The notes beneath the pieces are model-generated. The model had not been told where the DNA came from, did no database searches, and was given only the letters and a program-made list of their open reading frames with translations. Positions 47,303-55,801 of a stretch of 64,000 nt of DNA are shown in pieces. Source of the stretch: Pelomonas caseinilytica (GTDB taxonomy: Bacteria; Pseudomonadota; Gammaproteobacteria; Burkholderiales; Burkholderiaceae_C); assembly GCF_021353235.1 (NCBI RefSeq), contig NZ_JAJTWT010000001.1, forward strand, positions 62,001 to 126,000. Reading direction: 5' to 3'. The stretch's first letter is position 1, and each line of letters opens with the position of its first letter. Made by a program: the position numbers and the translations under genes.

Positions 47303-48089
47303 ACAGCTCGCCATCCGGACCTCGGAAGACGTGGTGCGCGTCCGGCAGCGGGTGCGCACCCTGGCCGTCGAGGCCGGGCTGAGCCTGGTCGACCAGACCA
47401 AGATCGTCACGGCGGCCAGCGAGATCGCCCGCAACACGCTGGACTACGGCGGCGGCGGCCATGTGGTGGCGGAGCTGATGCCGCCGCCGCGTCGCGGCGT
47501 GCGCCTGACCTTCGTCGACAACGGCCCGGGCATTCCCAACATCGACGAGGCGCTGCGCGACGGCTTCACCACCGGCAACGGCCTGGGCCTGGGCGGCGCC
47601 AAGCGGCTGTCCAGCGAATTCGCCATCGACTCCGCGCCGGGCCAGGGCACGCGCATCATGATCGCGCGCTGGAAATTAACTCCATCGAAGTCCTCGTGCC
47701 CGACCCGAGCGCCGTGTCGCTCGCCCGGCGCGAGGCCGCGGCCCTGGCTGCCCGACTGGGCATGGACGAGGTCGGCGCCGGCCAGGTGGCGCTGGTGGCC
47801 TCCGAGCTGGCGTCCAACCTCGTCAAGCACGGCGGCGGCGGGAGGCTGCTGCTGTCGGCCAGCGGCAGCGGCGTCGACCTGCTGGCGCTGGACACCGGCA
47901 AAGGCATGCCCGACGTGGCGGCCTGCATGGCCGACGGCTATTCGACGGCCGGCACGGCCGGCAACGGCCTGGGCGCGGCACGGCGCCTGTCCTCGCGCTT
48001 CGAGATCGCCAGCTGGCCTGGCCGCGGCAGCGCCGTGCAGGCCCACGTCGGCCCCGACGACGCGGCCGACGACACGACCGCCGCGGTGA
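47295..48089 (+). CDS. rsbT: RsbT-type serine kinase; expected stop missing, ORF runs on out of family
   Basis: The family part is about 127 residues (47295-47675): a HATPase/GHKL kinase with ASEIARNTLDYGGGG, VDNGPGIPN, GLGLGGAKRLSSEF and GQGTRIMIARWK. RsbT phosphorylates RsbS and RsbR, then activates the phosphatase of its pathway. Relatives stop right after this last motif. Here TGG-AAA is followed by TTA instead of a stop, and the frame continues to 48089 as non-family sequence overlapping the next gene by almost 400 bases. A one-base insertion (TTA from TA-A) or a substitution would explain this; a genuine extension is unlikely. The start GTG overlaps rsbS by 8 bases. Confidence 0.65.
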   Translation: MTEQLAIRTSEDVVRVRQRVRTLAVEAGLSLVDQTKIVTAASEIARNTLDYGGGGHVVAELMPPPRRGVRLTFVDNGPGIPNIDEALRDGFTTGNGLGLGGAKRLSSEFAIDSAPGQGTRIMIARWKLTPSKSSCPTRAPCRSPGARPRPWLPDWAWTRSAPARWRWWPPSWRPTSSSTAAAGGCCCRPAAAASTCWRWTPAKACPTWRPAWPTAIRRPARPATAWARHGACPRASRSPAGLAAAAPCRPTSAPTTRPTTRPPR

Positions 48090-48655
48090 TGGTGACCAAG
48101 CCCGGCGAGGTCGCCTGCGGCGACGGCTGGGCCCTCCACGAAGGCGCCGCCCAGCGCACGCTGATGATGGTCGACGGCCTCGGCCACGGCACCGAGGCGG
48201 CCGTCGCGGCCCGCGAGGCCCTGGCCCTGTTCGCCAAATGGGGCGGCGAGCCACCGGCCGAGCTGGTGGCTCGCCTGCATCTGGGTCTGCGCCACACGCG
48301 CGGCGGCGCCGTCGCCGTAGCCCGCGTGCAGTGGGCCAGCCACACCATCGCCTTCGCGGGCCTGGGCAACATCGCCGCCGCCGTGGTGGCGCCGGACGGC
48401 TCGGCCCGGCGCATGGTGTCGCACAACGGCACGGCCGGCCACAACGCGCGCAAGATCCAGGCCTTCGACTACCCCTTCGGCCCGCAGTCCCTGCTCGTCA
48501 TGCACACCGACGGCATGGGCGGGCACTGGAGCCTGCAAGGCTATCCCGGCCTGGCGCGCGCCCACCCAGCCCTGGTGGCCGGCGTGCTCTACCGCGACCA
48601 GGCGCGCGGGCGCGACGACACCACCGTCGTCGGCACCCGGCTGGAGCAGCCGTGA
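47696..48655 (+). CDS. Fused RsbT-like HATPase and SpoIIE/RsbX-type phosphatase
   Basis: The ORF from GTG at 47696 encodes 319 residues. Residues about 1-125 form a HATPase domain (ASELASNLVKHGGGG, LDTGKGMPD, GNGLGAARRLSSRF). Residues about 130-310 form a PP2C-type phosphatase with TLMMVDGLGHGTEAAVAA, FAGLGNIAAAVV and VMHTDGMGGHW. It should dephosphorylate the STAS partners and reset the switch. In-frame similarity continues upstream (LEINSIEVLV from CTG at 47669), so the true start may be 27 bases earlier with a weak codon. It overlaps the next gene by GTGA. Confidence 0.85.
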   Translation: MPDPSAVSLARREAAALAARLGMDEVGAGQVALVASELASNLVKHGGGGRLLLSASGSGVDLLALDTGKGMPDVAACMADGYSTAGTAGNGLGAARRLSSRFEIASWPGRGSAVQAHVGPDDAADDTTAAVMVTKPGEVACGDGWALHEGAAQRTLMMVDGLGHGTEAAVAAREALALFAKWGGEPPAELVARLHLGLRHTRGGAVAVARVQWASHTIAFAGLGNIAAAVVAPDGSARRMVSHNGTAGHNARKIQAFDYPFGPQSLLVMHTDGMGGHWSLQGYPGLARAHPALVAGVLYRDQARGRDDTTVVGTRLEQP

Positions 48656-49637
48656 AGCGCCGGCTCGGCCAGCTGGCGGTCGCCTCGGGCGAGGACGTCG
48701 CCTCGGCGCGGCAGAAGATCATGCGCGTGGCCGAGCTGCTGGGGCTGGACAGCCAGGGGCAGACACGCATCGCCACGGCGGTGTCCGAGATCGCCCGCAA
48801 CGCCTGCAACCACGCCGGCGGCGGCGAGGTACTGCTGGAGCTGGACGACGACGTCCTGCCCGGCCGCTTCGTCGTGACCGTGCAGGACCGCGGCCCCGGC
48901 ATTGCCGACCTGGAGGCCGTGCTCAGCGGGCAGCGCAGCTTCGCGCCGGGCCGCGGCGCCGGCCTGGCCAGTGCGCGGCGGCTGGTCGACGAGTTCCACA
49001 TCCAGTCCGCCGCCTCGGGCACGGCGGTGCGCCTGGCCCAGCGCCAGCACTGGCAAGCCTCGCCCCGCCTGCCCGCCTCGGTGGAGCAGGCCATCGCCCA
49101 GGTGCTCGACCGCGGCGGCGGCGACGCGCTGGCGGCGCTGCGCGAGCAGGACCGCGCCCTCCTCGACAACCTCGCCGAGCTGCAGGAACGCCAGCTCGAG
49201 GCCGACCGCCTCAGCCGCGAGCTGGAGGAGACCAACCGCGGCGTCGTGGCCCTTTACTCGGAGCTCGACCAAAAAGGCCGAGCAGCTGCGCGTCGTCAGC
49301 GACATGAAGTCGCGTTTCCTCTCGCACATGAGCCACGAGTTCCGCACGCCGCTGAACTCCATCCTCGCGCTGACCCGGCTGCTGCTGGACCGCGTGGACG
49401 GCGAGCTGAGCAGCGAGCAGGAACGGCATGCCCGGCATGTCGGGCCTGGAGCTCGCCCGGCGCACCTGCCACCTGCGGCCCGAGCTGCCCATCCTCTTCA
49501 TCACCGCCTACGCGGACCGCGCCCTGCTGGCCTCGCAGTTCCCGCAGCACCGCGTGCTGGCCAAGCCCTTCAAGAGCGAGGACCTGTTCGCCGCCGTCGC
49601 CGAGCGCCTGCGCGCCGCCCGCGGCGACGGCGCCTGA
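48652..49637 (+). pseudogene. Broken hybrid histidine kinase with N-terminal HATPase
   Basis: The GTG start leads into an anti-sigma-like HATPase (SEIARNACNHAGGG, DRGPGIADLE, GAGLASARRLVDEF) and a coiled coil (about 1-205). At 49271-49275 a run of five A shifts the frame. With four A the protein would continue QKAEQLRVVSDMKSRFL into HisKA (SHMSHEFRTPLNSILALTRL). Near 49424 the kinase is joined abruptly, in another frame, to the second half of a receiver domain (MPGMSGLELARR, LFITAYADRALLA, VLAKPFKSEDLF). The rest of HisKA, the catalytic HATPase and half of the receiver are missing. No intact product is possible. Confidence 0.88.
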
Positions 49638-49658
49638 CGCGGGCGGGCGCCCCCAGCG

Positions 49659-51536
49659 TCAGATCTGCACGCGCGTTCCCAGCTCCACCACGGCGTTGTC
49701 CGGCAGCTTGAAGAAGCCCGCCACGCCGCTGGAGTTGCGGCTCAGGGCCGAGAACAGGCGTTCGCGCCAGTTGGCCATGCCGCCGCCCGGCGTGGGCACG
49801 ACCGTCTCGCGGCTGAGGAAGTAGCTGGTCTCGAAGGGCTGGACGGCCAGGCCCTTGGGCCCGCACAGCGCCAGCGCCGCCGGCACGTCGGGCTCCTCCA
49901 TGAAGCCGTAGTGGACGAGCACGCGCCAGAACCCCGGCGACAGGGCCGTGACCTCCACGCGCTCCGCCTCGTCCACCACCGGATGGTCGTGGAAGGCGAC
50001 ATTGAGGATGACGTTGGTCTCGTGCAGCACCTGGTTGTGCTTGAGGTTGTGCAGCAGCGCCTGGGGCACCAGCGTCGGGTCGGCCACGGCGTAGACCGCG
50101 GTGCGCCGGGCGCGGTGCGCCTCGTCGGGCGCCAGGCTCTCGATGAAGGGAAGCAGCTCCAGGCCGTCGCTGCGCAGGCTCGCCATCAGCAGCTTGCGGC
50201 CCCGCGCCCAGGTGCTCATCAGCACGAACAGCGCCAGGCCCAGGGCGAGCGGCAACCAGCCGCCATCGAAGAACTTGATGGCGCAGCCGGCCACGAGCAG
50301 GGCGTCCACCGCCAGGAAGAAGGTGGTGGCGGCCACGGCCAGAGGCGCCGGCAGACCCCAGCCGTCGCGGATGACGAAGAAGGTCAGCACCGTGGTGATC
50401 AGCATGGTCAGCGTCACCGCGATGCCGTAGGCCCCCGCCAGCGCCGACGAGCTGCCGAACACCAGCACCGCGCCGACGACGCCGGCCAGCAGCGCCCAGT
50501 TCACGGCGGGCACGTAGATCTGGCCCGATTCGCTGGCGGAGGTGTGGCGCATGCCCATGCGGGGCAGGAAGCCCAGCAGGACGGCCTGCCGGGTCATCGA
50601 GTAGGCGCCGGAGATGACGGCTTGCGACGCGATCACCGCGGCCAGCGCCGCAAGGCCCACCATGGGCAGCACCAGCGCGCCCGGGAAGAGGCGGAAGAAG
50701 GGGTTCTCGATGGCGCTCGCGTCGCCCATCAGCAGCGCCCCCTGGCCGAGATAGTTCAGGGCCAGGGCGGGAAAGACGAGGCCCGTCCAGGCCAGGCGGA
50801 TGGGCCGGGCGCCGAAGTGGCCCATGTCGGCGTAGAGGGCCTCGGCGCCGGTCAGCGCTAGCACGATGGCGCCGACGGCGGCGAACAGATGCCAGCCGCG
50901 CTGGCTCAGGAAGGCCCAGGCCTCCAGCGGATTGAGCGCCGCGAGGATGCCGGGCTGCTGGGCGATGTGGGCGGCGCCGCTGGCCGCCAGCACGGCGAAC
51001 CACAGCACGATGACGGGACCGAACACCTTGCCCACGGCCGCCGTCCCGAAGCGCTGCACGAGGAACAGGCCCAGCAGGATGGCCGTCGAGATGGGCAGCA
51101 CATAGGGCTTGAGCGTCGGCGTCGCGACCTCCAGGCCCTCGATCGCGCCCATCACCGAGATGGCCGGCGTGATGACGCTGTCGCCGTAGAACAGCGTCGC
51201 CCCGAACAGGCCCAGCAGCAGCAGTGCGTTGCGCAGCCGGGGCCGCTGCTGCACGGCATGCGCCGCCAGCGCGGTCAGTGCCAGCGCGCCGCCTTCGCCA
51301 CGGTTGTCGGCGCGCAGGATGAGGACGACGTACTTGAGCGTCACGACGAACATCAGCGCCCAGACGATCACCGAGGTCGCGCCGATGAGGTTGTGGGTGT
51401 TCAGCGCCACGCCCGTGGCCGGCAGGAACACTTCCTTGAGCGTGTACAGGGGGCTGGTGCCGATGTCGCCGTAGACGACGCCGATGGCTCCGAGCGTGAG
51501 GGCGGCCAGGCCGCTCCTTGAGGTCTCGCGGTTCAT
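49659..51536 (-). CDS. kup: Kup low-affinity potassium transporter
   Basis: This 625-residue Kup/HAK-family potassium-proton symporter has about 12 membrane helices. The N-terminus carries the family signature [20 protein letters not shown], followed by [17 protein letters not shown] (cytoplasmic loop of Kup) and a soluble C-terminal domain (about 450-625). Length matches E. coli Kup (622). It is the last gene of the potassium block and is separated from kdpE by 79 bases that contain a KdpE-like box and a leader hairpin. Confidence 0.97.
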   Translation of the reverse strand: MNRETSRSGLAALTLGAIGVVYGDIGTSPLYTLKEVFLPATGVALNTHNLIGATSVIVWALMFVVTLKYVVLILRADNRGEGGALALTALAAHAVQQRPRLRNALLLLGLFGATLFYGDSVITPAISVMGAIEGLEVATPTLKPYVLPISTAILLGLFLVQRFGTAAVGKVFGPVIVLWFAVLAASGAAHIAQQPGILAALNPLEAWAFLSQRGWHLFAAVGAIVLALTGAEALYADMGHFGARPIRLAWTGLVFPALALNYLGQGALLMGDASAIENPFFRLFPGALVLPMVGLAALAAVIASQAVISGAYSMTRQAVLLGFLPRMGMRHTSASESGQIYVPAVNWALLAGVVGAVLVFGSSSALAGAYGIAVTLTMLITTVLTFFVIRDGWGLPAPLAVAATTFFLAVDALLVAGCAIKFFDGGWLPLALGLALFVLMSTWARGRKLLMASLRSDGLELLPFIESLAPDEAHRARRTAVYAVADPTLVPQALLHNLKHNQVLHETNVILNVAFHDHPVVDEAERVEVTALSPGFWRVLVHYGFMEEPDVPAALALCGPKGLAVQPFETSYFLSRETVVPTPGGGMANWRERLFSALSRNSSGVAGFFKLPDNAVVELGTRVQI

Positions 51537-51564
51537 GCGGTGCTTTCCTGAGGAGGAAAGCCGC
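51537..51564 (-). promoter_or_regulatory. Leader hairpin covering the kup ribosome-binding site
   Basis: On the mRNA, GCGG-CTTTCC pairs with GGAAAG-CA-CCGC around a 6-base TCCTCA loop. The stem ends directly at the ATG and includes AGGAAAG, the only ribosome-binding-site candidate. This could limit kup translation. There is no U tract, so it is not a simple terminator. Confidence 0.5.
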
Positions 51565-51576
51565 AGTGTCCGGTGG

Positions 51577-51596
51577 CCGTATCAAGATCGCATAAA
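51577..51596 (-). promoter_or_regulatory. KdpE-like direct-repeat box upstream of kup
   Basis: Read on the minus strand the site is TTTATGCGATCTTGATACGG. It contains two related half sites (TTTATGC, TTGATAC) 11 bases apart, the spacing used by OmpR/KdpE-type regulators. It matches the box upstream of the kdp leader (59931-59950) at 17 of 20 positions. It lies 41 bases upstream of the kup start codon. Confidence 0.55.
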
Positions 51597-51615
51597 GATG
51601 CGATGCAGCGCAGGC

Positions 51616-52305
51616 TCAGTCGTGCAATTTGAGCCGGTAACCCACGCCGGCCTCGGTGATCAGCCAGCGCGGGCGGTTGGGGTCGGCCTCGATCTTCTTG
51701 CGCAGATTGGCCATGTGGACCCGCACGTAGTGGAGGTCGTCGACATGGTCCGGCCCCCACACCGCCTTCAGCAGGTGCTGGTGGGTCAGCACGCGGCCGG
51801 GCGCCCCGCAGAACTCCTGCAGCAGCCGATACTCGATGGGCGTGAGGTGCAGGCGCTGGCCGCCCCGGCTGACCTCGCGCCGGGCGCGGTCCATGACGAT
51901 GTCGCCGAAGCTCAGCACCGGCTCGCCGTCCTGGCTGCCGCCACGGCGGCGCAGCTGCACCCGCACCCGCGCCAGCAACTCGGCCACGCCGAAGGGCTTG
52001 ACGAGGTAGTCGTCGGCACCGGCATCCAGGGCCTGCACCTTGCGGTCCTCGCCCTCCCGCGCCGACAGCACCAGGATGGGTGCGCTCGACCAGCCGCGGA
52101 ACTCGCGGATGAAGTCCAGCCCGTCCCCGTCGGGCAGGCCGAGGTCGAGCACCACCAGTTCGGGCCGGCGCGTGGCCGAGTCGATCAGGCCGCGCTGCAA
52201 CGTCGCCGCCTCGAAGACCTCCAGGCCCTCGCTCTGCAGCGCCATCCGCACGAAACGCCGGATCTCCGGCTCGTCCTCGACCATCAGCACACGCGCCGCA
52301 CCCAT
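51616..52305 (-). CDS. kdpE: KdpE response regulator of potassium uptake
   Basis: This 229-residue OmpR-type regulator has a receiver (about 1-120) with VEDEPEI, the phosphoacceptor Asp near 53 in VVLDLGLPDGDG, Ser/Ala in VLSAREGEDRK and Lys in YLVKPFG. A C-terminal winged helix (about 130-225) has LTPIEYRLLQEF, HLLKAVWG, YVRVHMANLRKKIE and TEAGVGYRL. Phosphorylated by KdpD, it activates kdpFABC. The ATG at 52305 follows GGAGGAG, 15 bases after the kdpD stop. Confidence 0.97.
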   Translation of the reverse strand: MGAARVLMVEDEPEIRRFVRMALQSEGLEVFEAATLQRGLIDSATRRPELVVLDLGLPDGDGLDFIREFRGWSSAPILVLSAREGEDRKVQALDAGADDYLVKPFGVAELLARVRVQLRRRGGSQDGEPVLSFGDIVMDRARREVSRGGQRLHLTPIEYRLLQEFCGAPGRVLTHQHLLKAVWGPDHVDDLHYVRVHMANLRKKIEADPNRPRWLITEAGVGYRLKLHD

Positions 52306-52320
52306 GGGTGGCTCCTCCAA

Positions 52321-54996
52321 CTACGCCGGCGGCTCGCCGAGGGGCAACTCGACCCTCACGCAAGCACCGCCATGGGCGGCATTGTGGGCGCTGATCCGCC
52401 CACCATGCGCCTCGACGATGGCCTTGCAGATGGCCAGCCCCAGCCCGACGCCAGGCGTGGCGCTCTCGCGGTCGCCGCGCTCGAACTTGTCGAACAGCCG
52501 CGCCTCGCGGCCGACGGGAAAGCCCGGCCCCGCATCGACCACGTCGATCTCGAGGTGGCGCCCCGCCACCCGGGCCTGGATGCCCACCGGCCCGCCCGGC
52601 GGGGTGTACTTGGCCGCGTTCTCCAGCAGGTTGACGAGCACGCGCTCGATCAGCACGGCGTCGATCTCCACCAGCGGCAGCTCGGCGGGCAGGTCGACCG
52701 TCACCTCGCGGCCGGCGAGCACCTCGTCGAGGCCGGCGAGCGCGCTGCCCACCACCTCCTGCAGCGGCAGCCAGTGACGGTTCAACTGCACGGCACCGGA
52801 CTGCAGCCGGGCCATGTCCAGCAGATTGGCCACCAGGGCGCTCATGCGCAGGGAGGAGCGGCGCATGGCCTCGGCCACCTCGGCCTGCTGCGGGCTCAGG
52901 GCCGGCGGGGCCAGCCTGAGCGCGTCCGCCAGGCCGACCAGCGCCGCCAGCGGCGTGCGCAGGTCGTGGGAGATCGCCGTCAGCAGCGAATTGCGCAGGC
53001 GCTCGGACTCGATCTGCAGCGTGCTCTGGTGGGCCACCTCGATGTAGTGGATGCGCTCCAGCGAGATGGCCAGCAAGGCAGCGCAGGTGTCGAGCAGCTC
53101 GCGCTCGTCCGGCAGCCAGCGCCGTCCCTGGCCGTCGACGGCGAGCACGCCGCGCAGCCGCATGGGCGCCTTCAACGGCAGCATCAGGCAGGCGCTGGCC
53201 GGCAGCGTGTCCGTGCCCGAGCCGGCGGGCTGGCCGTGGTCGAAGGCCCACTGGGCGACGCCGAGGTCCGGCTCGGCGGTGGCCCCGGGCAGGACGGCCA
53301 GCACGTCCCGCCCGGCCGTGGGCACCAGCGGCGGTGCCAGCACGGCCGAGGCGATGCCGAACTCGGCACGCAGGAAGCGCGCCGCGATCTCCGCGACCTG
53401 TGCGGGCACGAGGGCCGCTCCGAGGTCGCGCGACATGGCGTACAGGCCGCGCACCCGCCGCTCGCGCTCCTGGGCCGCCCGGGCCTGGGCCTGCAGCACC
53501 GCGGCGAGCTGGCCGACGACCAGGCCCACCACCAGCAGCACGGCGAAGGTCACCAGGTACTGGGCGTCGCCGACCGCGAAGGACCAGCGCGGCTCGATGA
53601 AGAAGAAGTCGAACGCCGCCACGCCCAGCAAGGCCGTCAGCGCGGCCGGCGCGCGGCCGAACCTCAGCGCGACGCCCACCACGTTGAGCAGGTAGAGCAT
53701 CGCGATGTTGGTGGGCGCCATGAAACCCAGCAGGGCATGGGCCAGCAGGGAGGTCAGGCCGACGCCCGCCAGCGAGGCCGCATAGCCGCGCAGGGCATGC
53801 GGCGCCAGCAGGCCGCGCGCCTGCAGCACCGGCGCCTCGGGCTCGCGCCGGGCCACGGGCAGGGCCACCTGCAGCACGTCCATGTCCTCGGCCTGCCGGC
53901 TCAGCGCTTCGGCCAGCGCCTGGCGGCCCGGCCAGCGCCAGGCGCTTTCGCGCCGGCCGACGACGAGGCGCGACAGGTTGTGCTCGCGCGCATAACCCAC
54001 CAACGCAGGGGCGACCTCCGGTGCCGAGAGCACGGCCGTGCGCGCGCCCAGGGACTTGGCCAGCTCCAGCGTCCTTTGCACCGTCTGCCGCGCCGCCTCG
54101 CCCAGCCCGCGGGCCGTCTCGACGTGCACGGCGTGCCACTCCAGGCCGAGCTGCTGGGCCAGCCGCGCGGCGCTGCGCACCACCTTGTCGCTCGCCGCGC
54201 CCGGGCCGACACAGGCGAGCAGGGACTCGCGGTTGGGCCAGACCGCCGCCGCGCTGTGCTCACGCCGGTAGGCCTGCATCTGGTCGTCCACCCGGTCGGC
54301 CGTGCGCCGCAGGGCCAGTTCGCGCAGCGCCAGCAGATTGCCCTTGCGGAAGAAGTTGGCCGCCGCGCGCTCCGCCTGGGCGGGCAGGTAGACCTTGCCC
54401 TCCTTCAGGCGCTGCAGCAGCTCGTCGGGCGGCAGGTCGACGACGACGACCTCGTCGGCCTCGTCGAACACCCGGTCCGGCAGCGTCTCCTGCACGCGGA
54501 TGCCTGTGATGCCGCCGACGACGTCGTTCAGGCTCTCGAGGTGCTGCACGTTCAGCGTGGTCCAGACCTCGATGCCGGCTTCGCGCAGCTCCTGCGCGTC
54601 CTGCCAGCGCTTGGTGTGGCGGGAGCCCGGCGCATTGCTGTGGGCCAGCTCGTCCAGCAGCAGCACGCCGCCGGGTTCGGCCTGCCCCCAGGCCAGCGCG
54701 GCGTCGAGGTCGAACTCGCGCAGGGCCCGGCCGCGGTGGGGCACTTCCCTGAGCGGCAGGCGCGCGAGGTCGCGGGCGATGGCCTCGGTGTCGGCGCGGC
54801 CGTGCGTCTCGATGACGCCGATGCGCACCGGGCGGCCCTGCTGCTTGGCCGCATGCGCCGCGGCCAGCATGGCGAAGGTCTTGCCGACGCCGGCGTTCGC
54901 GCCGAAGAAGATCTTCAGCCGGCCGCGCCGGGCTGCGGCCTCCTCCTGCTGCACCTTGGCCAGCAGGGCGTCGGGGTCGGGGCGGGTGTCAGTCAC
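52321..54996 (-). CDS. kdpD: KdpD sensor histidine kinase for potassium limitation
   Basis: This 891-residue kinase has the cytoplasmic KdpD domain (about 1-215) with Walker A FFGANAGVGKTFAML and LLDELAHSNAPGSRH. Next are a universal-stress-like domain (about 245-370), four closely spaced helices (about 395-500), a GAF segment, HisKA with TAISHDLRTPLAALVGLADAL, and HATPase with LLENAAKYTPPGG and VGLGLAICKAIVEAHGG. It senses low potassium or turgor and controls KdpE. The start is GTG without an obvious ribosome site. A palindromic repeat separates it from kdpC. Confidence 0.97.
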   Translation of the reverse strand: MTDTRPDPDALLAKVQQEEAAARRGRLKIFFGANAGVGKTFAMLAAAHAAKQQGRPVRIGVIETHGRADTEAIARDLARLPLREVPHRGRALREFDLDAALAWGQAEPGGVLLLDELAHSNAPGSRHTKRWQDAQELREAGIEVWTTLNVQHLESLNDVVGGITGIRVQETLPDRVFDEADEVVVVDLPPDELLQRLKEGKVYLPAQAERAAANFFRKGNLLALRELALRRTADRVDDQMQAYRREHSAAAVWPNRESLLACVGPGAASDKVVRSAARLAQQLGLEWHAVHVETARGLGEAARQTVQRTLELAKSLGARTAVLSAPEVAPALVGYAREHNLSRLVVGRRESAWRWPGRQALAEALSRQAEDMDVLQVALPVARREPEAPVLQARGLLAPHALRGYAASLAGVGLTSLLAHALLGFMAPTNIAMLYLLNVVGVALRFGRAPAALTALLGVAAFDFFFIEPRWSFAVGDAQYLVTFAVLLVVGLVVGQLAAVLQAQARAAQERERRVRGLYAMSRDLGAALVPAQVAEIAARFLRAEFGIASAVLAPPLVPTAGRDVLAVLPGATAEPDLGVAQWAFDHGQPAGSGTDTLPASACLMLPLKAPMRLRGVLAVDGQGRRWLPDERELLDTCAALLAISLERIHYIEVAHQSTLQIESERLRNSLLTAISHDLRTPLAALVGLADALRLAPPALSPQQAEVAEAMRRSSLRMSALVANLLDMARLQSGAVQLNRHWLPLQEVVGSALAGLDEVLAGREVTVDLPAELPLVEIDAVLIERVLVNLLENAAKYTPPGGPVGIQARVAGRHLEIDVVDAGPGFPVGREARLFDKFERGDRESATPGVGLGLAICKAIVEAHGGRISAHNAAHGGACVRVELPLGEPPA

Positions 54997-55023
54997 GGCG
55001 GGGTTCGATCACGGGTGGAGAAA

Positions 55024-55101
55024 TGCAACCACAGAGGCACGGAGCCACAGAGATAAAAGCTCCGTGTTTCCTCTGTGCCTCCGTGCCTCTGTGGTTGCCT
55101 T
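55024..55101. repeat. Dispersed palindromic repeat, copy 3, inside the kdp operon
   Basis: The left arm GCAACCACAGAGGCACGGAG and right arm CTCCGTGCCTCTGTGGTTGC are an exact inverted pair, with an imperfect inner stem and a short loop. It occupies most of the 117-base kdpC-kdpD gap, where it would form a long mRNA hairpin. It starts 13 bases before the kdpC stop and 27 bases after the kdpD start. Confidence 0.9.
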
Positions 55102-55113
55102 TAAGGTTTCACT

Positions 55114-55767
55114 TCAAGGAGTGGATGAGTTTCGCCTGCCGGCGGCCGGCGGCGCCAAGGCGTCCAGGGCGAGGTTGAGCCGGAGCACGTTCACGCGAGG
55201 CTCGCCGATGAAGCCGAGCGCCCGGCCCTCGGTGTAGCGCTCCACGAGGGCCTGCACCTGGGCCGGCGGCAGGCCGCGCACGCGCGCGACGCGGGCCGCC
55301 TGGTAGTCGGCCGCGGCGCGGCTGATGTGCGGGTCCAGGCCGCTGGCGGAGGTGGTGACCAGGTCGACCGGCACCGGCGCCGCGTTGCCGGGGTCCGCCG
55401 CGCGCAGCGCCGCGATGCGCGCCTTCACGGCGTCGGCCAGCGCGGGCGCGGTGGGCGCGAGGTTGCTGCCTCCCGAGTTGGCGGCGTTGTAGGGCATAGG
55501 GCCGGTGGCCGACGGGCGGCTCCAGAAGTGGCCGGGGTCGGTGAAGGCCTGGCCGATCAGCGCCGAACCAACCGCCTTGCCGTCACGCACGATGAGGCTG
55601 CCGTTGGCTTGCTCGGGGAACAGCGTCTGCGCGATGCCGGTGACGGCCAGCGGATAGACCAGGCCCGTCACCAGGCTCAGCAGGGCGAAGAGGGTCAGCG
55701 CGGGGCGCCACAGCGGAACGTCCGCGGGCGCCACGGTGGCGGCGGGAACGGGAGGCGAGGTGGACAT
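55114..55767 (-). CDS. kdpC: Potassium-transporting ATPase KdpC subunit
   Basis: This 217-residue subunit is anchored by one N-terminal helix (about 22-45, [20 protein letters not shown]) and has a soluble domain. Family blocks are [25 protein letters not shown]-like [22 protein letters not shown], and [16 protein letters not shown] near 155. KdpC joins KdpA and KdpB in the complex and raises ATP affinity. It starts 34 bases after the kdpB stop. Confidence 0.96.
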   Translation of the reverse strand: MSTSPPVPAATVAPADVPLWRPALTLFALLSLVTGLVYPLAVTGIAQTLFPEQANGSLIVRDGKAVGSALIGQAFTDPGHFWSRPSATGPMPYNAANSGGSNLAPTAPALADAVKARIAALRAADPGNAAPVPVDLVTTSASGLDPHISRAAADYQAARVARVRGLPPAQVQALVERYTEGRALGFIGEPRVNVLRLNLALDALAPPAAGRRNSSTP

Positions 55768-55801
55768 GATGGAACTCCGAGGATGGGCTGCGGCCGGGGC
55801 T

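Noticed and set aside
51484-55056. 1,190-codon open frame opposite kdpD/kdpE
   Set aside because: Arg/Gln/Ala/His-rich shadow of the real minus-strand genes.
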